From positions 1 through 7,197 of the forward strand of contig CALIAC010000015.1 in the NCBI GenBank assembly GCA_938041555.1: a stretch of DNA of 7,197 nt. Direction: 5' to 3'. This document shows, in pieces, positions 1 through 6,450 of the stretch. The stretch's first letter is position 1, and each line of letters opens with the position of its first letter. The notes below the pieces were generated by a model that did no database searches, had not been told where the DNA came from, and saw nothing but the letters and a program-made list of their open reading frames with translations. A program made the translations under genes and the position numbers. This DNA comes from an uncultured Candidatus Saccharibacteria bacterium. Lineage in GTDB: Bacteria > Patescibacteriota > Saccharimonadia > Saccharimonadales > Saccharimonadaceae.

Positions 1-1450
1 GGTTAAGTAGAACATACTTACCCTTGATTACCTCATCCAATGCATCCCACACAACCGCTTCACCTGCCTCAATTAGGCGCGTTGCACTCCGGATGTTGTG
101 GGCGTAATCACCTTTGATAAGCCAGCTGATGACAAATGGCTTGAAGAGCTCAATTGCCATCTGCTTTGGCAAGCCACACTGGTGGATCTTGAGCTTCGGA
201 CCCACCACGATGACCGAACGGCCCGAGTAGTCGACGCGCTTACCCAGCAAGTTCTGGCGGAAGCGCCCTTGCTTACCCTTAAGCATATCGCTAATACTCT
301 TGAGGCGGCGGCGTCCACCAGTTGCATTGACGGCGCGGCCACCACGAGCAGCCGAGTTGTCGATCAGACTATCGACCGCTTCCTGCAGCATACGCTTCTC
401 GTTGCGCTGAATTACCTCTGGTGCGTTGAGCTCGATGAGCTTCTTGAGACGGTTATTACGGTTGATGACGCGGCGGTAGAGGTCGTTGAGGTCACTCGTC
501 GCAAAGCGTCCACCGCTCAGGGCTACCATTGGCCGCAGGTCTGGTGGAATAACTGGCAAGACCGTCATACACAGGCTTGATGGCTTAATGCCCGCCGCTT
601 GCATACCCTCCAACACTTTGAGGCGCTTGAGCAGCTTCTTCTCGCGTTGGCCGCGCGCGCCTTCAACTTCTTCTTGCAAATCGGCGATGAGTGTGTCGAG
701 ATCAATATCCTCTAGCAATGTCTTGAGAGCCTCGCCGCCCATGCCAACCTTCACCAGTTCTTCGTACTCTTCGGGTAAGTTGCGATAGTCAGTATCGCTT
801 AGGAGAGCACACTTTTGCAGGCTCTCGAGCTGGGCTTTCTTTTGGCTGTAGGTTGCTTCGAGCTCTTCGTACTCGCGTGTTTGCTGCTCGGCAAGCGCCT
901 TCACATCTGCCCCATCAGCCTCAGCTTCGCGCTGGAAGCGAATCTTGATGGCAGCTCGTGCCGCCTCGGTCTCAGCCTCGAGGTCAGCCAAATACGCGTC
1001 GCGTGTCTCGGCGTCAACGTCGAGGATGACATAGTTAGAATAGTAGGCAATCTTCTCGAGGTTGCGTACCGTAATGCCCAGCAAAAGGCTCATTGCACTG
1101 GGCGTGCCGCGCATAAACCAAATATGCGCAACAGGGGTCGCCAGGCTGATGTGCCCCATCCGCTCGCGACGCACGATCGACTTGGTGACAAGTTCACCAT
1201 TTTTATCTACTGCAGCTTCGCGGCTGCGCACACCCTTAAGCTTGCTGTCGTGTGGGTTGATATCTTTGACTGGGCCAAAAATTCGCTCACAAAACAGGCC
1301 ATCGCGCTCAGGCTTCTGGGTTCGATAGTTAATCGTCTCCGGCTTGGTGACTTCGCCGTAGCTCCACTTGAGGATATCCTCGGGGCTGGCGACGGCCAAG
1401 CGTACCGCATCAAAATTGGCGATATCGTGATCTGTTACCACGTGGGACAT
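1..1450 (-). CDS. rpoC: RNA polymerase beta' subunit, N-terminal part (3' end beyond the window)
   Basis: This is the largest catalytic subunit of RNA polymerase. Starting at the ATG at 1450, 483 codons are readable before the window ends; the catalytic NADFDGD loop lies outside. Visible landmarks are the clamp start (ASPEDILKWSYGEVTKPETINYRT, residues 21-44), GLFCERIFGPVKD (51-63), VRRERMGHI (93-101), TVLPVIPPDLRP (296-307), GGRFATSDLNDLYRRVINRN (313-332) leading into the sigma-binding clamp helices (about 320-366), then GKQGRFRQNLLGKRVDYSGR (392-411, switch 2 region). Two oddities are seen. The zinc-ribbon segment at 64-88 has no cysteine, although its length is canonical. A charged coiled-coil-like insertion occupies about 146-212; E. 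coli lacks it, and it recalls the actinobacterial insertion. The start is supported by a GAGGAGG ribosome site inside the rpoB end. The gene is one base from rpoB and surely co-transcribed with it. Confidence 0.97.
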   Translation of the reverse strand, partial: MSHVVTDHDIANFDAVRLAVASPEDILKWSYGEVTKPETINYRTQKPERDGLFCERIFGPVKDINPHDSKLKGVRSREAAVDKNGELVTKSIVRRERMGHISLATPVAHIWFMRGTPSAMSLLLGITVRNLEKIAYYSNYVILDVDAETRDAYLADLEAETEAARAAIKIRFQREAEADGADVKALAEQQTREYEELEATYSQKKAQLESLQKCALLSDTDYRNLPEEYEELVKVGMGGEALKTLLEDIDLDTLIADLQEEVEGARGQREKKLLKRLKVLEGMQAAGIKPSSLCMTVLPVIPPDLRPMVALSGGRFATSDLNDLYRRVINRNNRLKKLIELNAPEVIQRNEKRMLQEAVDSLIDNSAARGGRAVNATGGRRRLKSISDMLKGKQGRFRQNLLGKRVDYSGRSVIVVGPKLKIHQCGLPKQMAIELFKPFVISWLIKGDYAHNIRSATRLIEAGEAVVWDALDEVIKGKYVLLN

Positions 1451-1451
1451 C

Positions 1452-4400
1452 TTAGGCTTCCTCCTCGCTTAGGTTTTCTACTGTGTCAATATCTTGGACG
1501 GACATACCGCTGTCATCGGCAATTGTGCCAATGCCGTCGGATTCATCAAGATAGGTTGCTTCGTCATCGCTTTCGTCAGACGGGACGGTCTTGTCGGCAG
1601 GGCCAGCCGCGGCAATGACGTGCTCGGCATCGACCGACTCGTCAGACTCATCCAGTAGGTCAACGCGCAGGCCCAAGCCTTGCAGCTCCTTGACGAGCAC
1701 GTTGAAGCTCTCAGGCAGCTTTGGCCCGGCAATTGGCTCATCTTTGATGATTGCCTCGTAGGCTTTGGCGCGGCCATACACATCGTCTGACTTAATGGTC
1801 AGCATCTCCTGCAGCGTCGTTGCGGCGCCGTAAGCTTCGAGTGCCCAGACCTCCATCTCTCCGAGGCGCTGACCACCATTTTGAGCCTTACCGCCAAGTG
1901 GCTGCTGCGTCACCATGGTGTATGGGCCAGTGCTGCGGGCGTGGATCTTGTCACTCACCATGTGGTGGAGTTTGATCATATGCATCACCCCAACCGTTGT
2001 ACGCTCCTCGAATGGCTCGCCGCTCAGACCGTCGTAGAGCTGGCTCTTGCCATCGCGCGCAATGCCAGCCTTTTCTAGCTCATCTTTGATGGTATCAGCG
2101 GGCACACCATTGAATGGTGGCGTGGCAACCTTGTAGCCGAGCGCCCGTGCTGCCATGCCGAGGTGCGTCTCAAAGAGCTGGCCAAGGTTCATACGGCTTG
2201 GCACGCCGAGCGGGTTAAGGATCACATCAACAGGGGTACCGTCGGCCAGGTATGGCATATCCTCTACCGCCATCACGCGGGCACACACACCCTTGTTGCC
2301 GTGGCGACCAGCTATCTTGTCACCCACACCGATCTTGCGCAATTGGGCAACAAAGATCTGAATCTGCATCAATACGCCCGTCTTGAGCTCGTGGCCATTC
2401 TCGCGGCTAAATACCTTGACGCCAACGACTTTACCGCCACCAGCGTTGTTCATGCGCTGGCTGGTGTCGCGCACATCTTTGGCCTTTTCACCAAAGATTG
2501 CACGCAGCAAGCGCTCCTCACTGCTGAGCTCTTGCTCACCCTTTGGTGTGATCTTGCCGACCAAAACATCACCCGCCTTAACCTCAGAGCCAATCTGCAC
2601 AATACCGCTCTCATCCAAGTGGCGAAGGCTATCCTCACTCACATTGGGAATATCGCGCGTCACGATTTCTGGGCCAAGCTTCGTCTCGCGCACCTCGACG
2701 GTATAGTCCTTGATGTTGATGCTGGTAAGGGTATCATCCTCTACCAAGCGACGGCTCAAAATCACCGCGTCGTCCATGTTGTAGCCGCCCCACGGCATAA
2801 AGGCTACCAGCAAGTCCTTACCGAGGGCGAGCTCACCATCGGCAATGGACGCACCCTCGATGAGCGTGTCACCCTTCGCAACGGTTTGGCCGCGGCTAAC
2901 CCGGACTTTTTGGTTGATACAACGGTCATCATTGCTCTTGGCAAAGTGAATCAAGTCGTAGCGCTTGACGCCATCAGCATAGCGCACCTCGACTGCTTCG
3001 CCATCAGCCCGAATCACTTCTCCATCAGCCTCGGCCGTCACAAGCTGGCTCGAGTTGCGCGCCACCTCGTGCTCAATACCAGTGCCAACCGTTGGCGACT
3101 CAGGCTGCAAAAGCGGCACTGCCTGGCGCTGCATGTTAGAGCCAGTCAAGCTGCGGTCGATACGGTTCTTCTCGATGAATGGCACGAGGCTCGCGGTCGA
3201 CCCAAGGATCTGCTTGTGTGCAGCGTCCATGTAGGTAACTTCGCTCGTATCTACCTGCCCTGGCTGGAGGAACTTGCGCGCACTAACGCGATCGCGTACA
3301 AAGGTACCATCCTCATTAAGGCGAGCGCCAGCGTCGGCAATTACCTCAGTTACTTCTTGCGAAGCATCGAGGTAGACGATTTCATCAGTCACGCGGCCAT
3401 CAACTACCTTGAGGTACGGCGTCTCAATAAAGCCGTATTCGTTGATACGTGCATAGGTGGCGAGGTTCAGCACCAAGCCAATATTAGCACCCTCTGGTGT
3501 CTCCACCGAGCAAATCCGTCCATAGTGGGTAGGGTGAGCATCGCGCACCTCAAAGCCGGCTCGCTCGCGGCTGAGGCCACCAGGCCCCATCGAGCTTAGG
3601 CGGCGCTTGTGGCTCAGCTCTGATAGCGGGTTCACTTCATCGAGCAGCTGGCTCAGCTGGCTGCTAGCGAAGAACTCGCGCACTGCTGCCACCACTGGGC
3701 GAGCATTAATCAGCTGGCTTGGCGTAACCGTCTCAAGGTCACTCATGCTCATACGGTCCATTGCATTGCGCTGCATCCGGAGCATACCAACGCGGAACTG
3801 GCGCGCTACTAGCTCGCCAACCAGCTTCACACGGCGATTGCTCAGCGAGTCGATATCATCAGCTGGCTCTTGTGTGTTGTTGAGGCGGATGATTTCACGC
3901 AAGACACCAATCAAATCACTCATCTGCAATGTGCGATATTCGGCCGTATTGGGCACATCAACACCTAAGCGCTGGTTGATCTTGTAGCGGCCAACGCGGC
4001 TGTAGTCGAAACGCTTAAAGTCGAAGAACATGCGCTCAATCATCTGACGAGCGTTCTCTACGGTAGCGAGATCACCTGGGCGCAGACGGCGATAGACCTC
4101 AATCAACGCTTCGTTGATACCGTGCGCTGGATCCTTCTCAAGCGTGGCTTCGATATATTTCACCTCACCAGTGTCAATGTCGGCAAAGGCCTCACGAATG
4201 GCCGACACTTTGCTCATACCAAGAGCACGCAGCAAGGTGGTGGCGGCAATCTTGCGGCGGCGATCGATCTTCACGTAGATTGCGCCTGATGGACTCGTCT
4301 CAAACTCGAGCCATGCCCCGCGGCCCGGGATCATCTTGGCACCATAGAGGTTGCGCCCTGCCACGCGGTCGGCACTAAACAGCACACCAGCACTCCGAAT

Positions 4401-4814
4401 CAGCTGGCTTACCACCACACGCTCTGTCCCATTAATGATAAACGTTGCACGCTCCGTCATCCAAGGATAGTCACCCATATAGATGCTCTGTTCCTTGACT
4501 TCGCCAGTCGTCTTATTGATGAGCTCGACGGTGGCTTGCAGTGGTGCGTCGAAGGTTAGGTTGTTTTCTTTTGCAAACTGCTCTGTATGCTTGGGCTCGC
4601 CAAAGGCGTAATCCTTAAAGCGCAGCTCGAGCTTCTGGCCAGTGTAGTCTTCGATTGGGTTGAGCTCTGCGAAAATTTCGCTCAAGCCCGTCTCGACGAA
4701 ATCCTTCCAGGATTCTTCTTGGTGAGCCAGCAAGTCGGGTACTGCCAGCGCGGTGTCATTGCTGGTAAAAAACACACGCGATGGAGCAGTTGTTGCCGTG
4801 GTAGGTGTAGGCAT
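1452..4814 (-). CDS. rpoB: RNA polymerase beta subunit
   Basis: This is the second-largest subunit of RNA polymerase, 1120 residues from the ATG at 4814, which follows a clear ribosome site. An in-frame TTG at 4865 would add 17 residues but has no such site. Landmarks in order: the N-terminal lobes with PWMTERATFIINGTERVVVSQL (117-138); the rifampicin pocket (383-411) with D392, H402, R405 and S407 matching E. coli D516, H526, R529 and S531; HPTHYGRICSVETPEGANIGL (427-447); NMQRQAVPLL (560-569); GELALGKDLLVAFMPWGGYN (660-679); GDKIAGRHGNKG (831-842) with the two active-site lysines; VPSRMNLGQLFETHLG (871-886); and HARSTGPYTMVTQQPLGGKA (958-977). The large E. coli lineage insertions are absent. 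The pair equivalent to E. coli E813-D814 is Asp-Asp (681-682). The last 66 residues form an acidic tail with three DESD repeats. Stop is TAA at 1454-1452. Confidence 0.98.
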   Translation of the reverse strand: MPTPTTATTAPSRVFFTSNDTALAVPDLLAHQEESWKDFVETGLSEIFAELNPIEDYTGQKLELRFKDYAFGEPKHTEQFAKENNLTFDAPLQATVELINKTTGEVKEQSIYMGDYPWMTERATFIINGTERVVVSQLIRSAGVLFSADRVAGRNLYGAKMIPGRGAWLEFETSPSGAIYVKIDRRRKIAATTLLRALGMSKVSAIREAFADIDTGEVKYIEATLEKDPAHGINEALIEVYRRLRPGDLATVENARQMIERMFFDFKRFDYSRVGRYKINQRLGVDVPNTAEYRTLQMSDLIGVLREIIRLNNTQEPADDIDSLSNRRVKLVGELVARQFRVGMLRMQRNAMDRMSMSDLETVTPSQLINARPVVAAVREFFASSQLSQLLDEVNPLSELSHKRRLSSMGPGGLSRERAGFEVRDAHPTHYGRICSVETPEGANIGLVLNLATYARINEYGFIETPYLKVVDGRVTDEIVYLDASQEVTEVIADAGARLNEDGTFVRDRVSARKFLQPGQVDTSEVTYMDAAHKQILGSTASLVPFIEKNRIDRSLTGSNMQRQAVPLLQPESPTVGTGIEHEVARNSSQLVTAEADGEVIRADGEAVEVRYADGVKRYDLIHFAKSNDDRCINQKVRVSRGQTVAKGDTLIEGASIADGELALGKDLLVAFMPWGGYNMDDAVILSRRLVEDDTLTSINIKDYTVEVRETKLGPEIVTRDIPNVSEDSLRHLDESGIVQIGSEVKAGDVLVGKITPKGEQELSSEERLLRAIFGEKAKDVRDTSQRMNNAGGGKVVGVKVFSRENGHELKTGVLMQIQIFVAQLRKIGVGDKIAGRHGNKGVCARVMAVEDMPYLADGTPVDVILNPLGVPSRMNLGQLFETHLGMAARALGYKVATPPFNGVPADTIKDELEKAGIARDGKSQLYDGLSGEPFEERTTVGVMHMIKLHHMVSDKIHARSTGPYTMVTQQPLGGKAQNGGQRLGEMEVWALEAYGAATTLQEMLTIKSDDVYGRAKAYEAIIKDEPIAGPKLPESFNVLVKELQGLGLRVDLLDESDESVDAEHVIAAAGPADKTVPSDESDDEATYLDESDGIGTIADDSGMSVQDIDTVENLSEEEA
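1460..1466 (-). promoter_or_regulatory. Shine-Dalgarno site of rpoC
   Basis: The minus strand reads GAGGAGG, nine bases before the rpoC ATG at 1450. It lies inside the last codons of rpoB, where it encodes part of the terminal Glu run, so translation of the two subunits can be coupled. It fixes the rpoC start. Confidence 0.85.
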
Positions 4815-4984
4815 GTAAACTCCTCTTGAATTATTGTTATCTATCCGCACGTGTAAGGACTCCAAAACCCTGCTCGTGCATTTGTTGTGGCACCGAAGCT
4901 TTACTCAATATAAGTTTTCGCACACTAAAACGCCACGCCACCGGCGTAGTCCGCACCTAACCCATATTACACAACCTTCATTAA
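4815..4984 (-). other. Predicted 5' leader of the rpoBC mRNA
   Basis: From the predicted start near 4984 to the rpoB ATG there are about 170 untranslated bases, long for a housekeeping operon. At 4949-4933 the minus strand can fold into a hairpin with a CTACGCC arm, GGT loop and GGCGTGG arm (seven pairs, one of them G-T), followed two bases later by TTTT. This resembles a weak intrinsic attenuator, but the T run is short. A 14-codon open frame starting with ATG at 4881 and ending at 4837 has no ribosome site. I recognise no known riboswitch or ribosomal-protein leader. The leader is inferred from the promoter position. Confidence 0.5.
4820..4824 (-). promoter_or_regulatory. Shine-Dalgarno site of rpoB
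   Basis: The minus strand reads AAGAGGAG, with core AGGAG five bases before the ATG at 4814. It decides the start in favour of the MPTPTT protein over the in-frame TTG at 4865. Confidence 0.85.
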
Positions 4985-4990
4985 TATCTC

Positions 4991-5020
4991 ATTATAGCGA
5001 ATGAGCTGCTGGTGCGTCAA
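4991..5020 (-). promoter_or_regulatory. Main rpoBC promoter, sigma70 type
   Basis: The minus strand has TTGACG (5020-5015), 18 bases, then TATAAT (4996-4991). That is five of six and six of six matches to the -35 and -10 consensus. The predicted start is near 4984. It lies in the only long non-coding gap of the window, correctly oriented for rpoB. Confidence 0.85.
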
Positions 5021-5075
5021 GCGTTTCTGTCTATAATTTCAAAATCTCCGCTTTCTCCTGTTGATACAAAGCATT

Positions 5076-5099
5076 ACACGAGATATTAATATCGCGTGT
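5076..5099. repeat. 24-base near-perfect palindrome upstream of the rpoB promoter
   Basis: The sequence has outer arms ACACG and CGTGT around a perfect 12-base core GATATTAATATC; only one position per arm (A5081 and G5094) fails to pair. It sits between the end of the membrane-protein gene and the rpoB -35 box, about 56 bases upstream of it. The symmetry suits a dimeric regulator. No T run follows on either strand, so a terminator is unlikely. An 11-base part (5080-5090) recurs inverted at 4980-4990, across the predicted rpoB start site. The regulator is unknown. Confidence 0.5.
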
Positions 5100-5162
5100 G
5101 CTCCTTTGTGCTAGAGATGAAAATAGTTAACGAAATGATATAGTCGCAGAAAAACAGAAAGT

Positions 5163-5774
5163 TTATTGCCACTCGGATAGGCCACGGGCATTTCCGCCGA
5201 CATCATATACATACCGCCCTGTCTTAGCAGACACGCATAGCATTTGTTCGGCATAATTGTTACGCCAAAGGGCACATCGTGTACTTGCGTCCTGCAATAT
5301 TTCACGGATATTGTCTGGGGATGAACCTTTGGTTGTATGCGACACTGAGAGTATTCTAGCTATTGTTGGATCCTGAGGCTCAGCCTCTGTTACTGTAATC
5401 CAATCACTACACACTGCTCGCACTGAACAGTGCACAAATGGCTTTTTCGCCAGCAGTTGCTCGCGCTCAGATTTATTTGTTATAACACCGAGCACATTAC
5501 CGAGTGCATAATTGTCCTGCGATATCGCCTTCCCCGACGAATAGTCAGCGGCACGCGCCAATACATCCCCCATAACGATTTGGGTGCGCATGAGTTCCTT
5601 AGTGTCTCGCTTGGCCTGATAGAAAAAGGCAAGCGCCGCCATACAGACAATAATCAACACGATCGTTACCAACATAACGACAGTCATACGCCGTGGACGG
5701 AAGCGTCGTGATTTTTTTGCTTGAGATGAAGTGTTTGTAGACTGGGTTGTCGATTGGTCGCTATGTTGTGTCAT
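5163..5774 (-). CDS. Unrecognised single-pass membrane protein with cysteine-bearing outer domain
   Basis: I do not recognise a family. From the ATG at 5774 the product has 203 residues. Residues 1-30 are polar, Ser/Thr/Gln-rich, then strongly basic (KKSRRFRPRR). One hydrophobic helix covers about 31-52. By the positive-inside rule the basic tail stays in the cytoplasm and residues 53-203 face outward. That domain has four cysteines (116, 122, 167, 180), enough for two disulfides, and no cleavage motif, lipobox or prepilin Glu. The start is chosen because a TGCTATAGT box lies six bases before this ATG, as in clpP; a TTG start at 5792 would add six residues without a ribosome site. The gene begins 32 bases after clpP and may be co-transcribed. 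It occupies the place where clpX often lies, but it has no Walker motifs. Stop is TAA; no clear terminator follows. Confidence 0.8.
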   Translation of the reverse strand: MTQHSDQSTTQSTNTSSQAKKSRRFRPRRMTVVMLVTIVLIIVCMAALAFFYQAKRDTKELMRTQIVMGDVLARAADYSSGKAISQDNYALGNVLGVITNKSEREQLLAKKPFVHCSVRAVCSDWITVTEAEPQDPTIARILSVSHTTKGSSPDNIREILQDASTRCALWRNNYAEQMLCVSAKTGRYVYDVGGNARGLSEWQ

Positions 5775-5780
5775 AGCCTT

Positions 5781-5789
5781 ACTATAGCA
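5781..5789 (-). promoter_or_regulatory. Possible extended -10 promoter of the membrane-protein gene
   Basis: The minus strand reads TGC followed by TATAGT, an extended -10 box, six bases before the ATG at 5774. A start seven bases downstream falls on the A of that ATG, so the message would be leaderless, as predicted for clpP. No good -35 box is visible at 16-18 bases. Read-through from clpP is the alternative source of transcript. Confidence 0.4.
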
Positions 5790-5806
5790 CAAAGCAGCTA
5801 CTCGTG

Positions 5807-6415
5807 CTATTTTGCGTTTGCGCGCTGGCCAATCACTTCATCGGCTAGGCCATACGCTACGGCATCTGCCGCACTCAGCCAGTAGTCACGCTCCATGTCA
5901 GCCTTGATTTTATCGAGTTTCTGGCCAGTGTTGTCTGCCATAATGGTGGCCAGTCGCTCCTTGAGGGCGATACTCTCGCGTAAGCTAATTTCTTGGTCTG
6001 TTACTTTGCCGCGCGTACCACTGCTAGGCTGGTGAATCATCACTCGAGCATTAGGCAAGACAAAGCGTTTACCCTTCGCACCGCTACTAAGCAAGAAGGC
6101 ACCCATGCTTGCCTGCAGACCAATACCAATCGTCTGCACGTCTGGCGCGATGTATTGCATCGTATCGTAAATTGCGAGACCGTCATACACACTGCCACCA
6201 GGGCTGTTGATATAGAGCTGGATGTCTTTGTCTGGATTTTCATTGGCAAGATGGAGAAGCTGCGCGACAACGACATTGGCTGTCATCTCAGTCACTTCTT
6301 CGCCGAGGAAGATAATGCGATCCTCGAGCAAACGCGAGTATATATCGTAGCCACGCTCACCATCACGTGTGCGGACGATGACGTTGGGCACTAGGTAGTC
6401 ATTCGGTTTCATCAT
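5807..6415 (-). CDS. clpP: ATP-dependent Clp protease proteolytic subunit
   Basis: ClpP is the serine peptidase that forms the two-ring barrel used by ClpX or ClpC-type unfoldases to degrade cytoplasmic proteins. The product has 202 residues, the usual length. It begins with the axial-loop and head start (RGYDIYSRLLEDRIIFLGEE, 21-40), then YINSPGGSVYDGLAIYDTMQ (68-87), which includes the oxyanion glycines. The catalytic triad is S103 in GLQASMGAF, H128 in MIHQP and D177 in MERDYWLS; the spacing of 25 and 49 residues equals that of E. coli ClpP. The N-terminus is short, so there is little propeptide. Two ATG codons are in tandem (6415 and 6412), with no Shine-Dalgarno sequence; the promoter places the transcript start on the first. 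The gene follows tig, a common order, but no clpX follows. A CIRCE operator over the promoter points to HrcA heat-shock control. Stop is TAG. Confidence 0.97.
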   Translation of the reverse strand: MMKPNDYLVPNVIVRTRDGERGYDIYSRLLEDRIIFLGEEVTEMTANVVVAQLLHLANENPDKDIQLYINSPGGSVYDGLAIYDTMQYIAPDVQTIGIGLQASMGAFLLSSGAKGKRFVLPNARVMIHQPSSGTRGKVTDQEISLRESIALKERLATIMADNTGQKLDKIKADMERDYWLSAADAVAYGLADEVIGQRANAK

Positions 6416-6421
6416 AGTACT

Positions 6422-6450
6422 ATTGTAACGAGAAAATTAGCACTCGTCAA
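6422..6450 (-). promoter_or_regulatory. clpP promoter, predicted leaderless start
   Basis: The minus strand has TTGACG (6450-6445), 17 bases, then TACAAT (6427-6422), five of six matches to consensus in each box. Only six bases separate the -10 from the clpP ATG, so the usual start falls on the A of the ATG at 6415. The -35 box lies inside the CIRCE element, so a bound repressor would block the polymerase. Confidence 0.8.

Noticed and set aside
1187..1261. Frameshift or sequencing error as the cause of the missing RpoC zinc ribbon
   Set aside because: Segment length equals the canonical one, both flanks stay in frame and highly conserved, and no other frame gives a Cys-x-Cys...Cys-x-x-Cys pattern.
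815..1618. 267-codon open frame on the plus strand across the rpoB-rpoC junction
   Set aside because: It is antisense to conserved RpoC and RpoB sequence and has low-complexity, unconvincing composition.
2163..3599. 478-codon open frame on the plus strand inside rpoB
   Set aside because: It is antisense to a highly conserved part of RpoB, shows no family resemblance, and is explained by the codon bias of rpoB.
4812..4865. TTG at 4865 as the rpoB start
   Set aside because: There is no ribosome site before it, while the ATG at 4814 has AGGAG at ideal spacing.
4837..4881. 14-codon upstream open frame in the rpoB leader
   Set aside because: It has no Shine-Dalgarno sequence and no run of a regulatory amino acid; a frame of this length is expected by chance.
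5061..5089. Plus-strand promoter-like pair TTGATA, 17 bases, TATTAA
   Set aside because: The -10 match is poor, it overlaps the palindrome, and no plus-strand gene follows; at most an antisense start.
5784..5810. Seven-base inverted repeat (ATAGCAC and GTGCTAT) between clpP and the membrane-protein gene, considered as a terminator
   Set aside because: On the transcribed minus strand no T run follows; the run of T is on the plus-strand side, where nothing is transcribed toward it.
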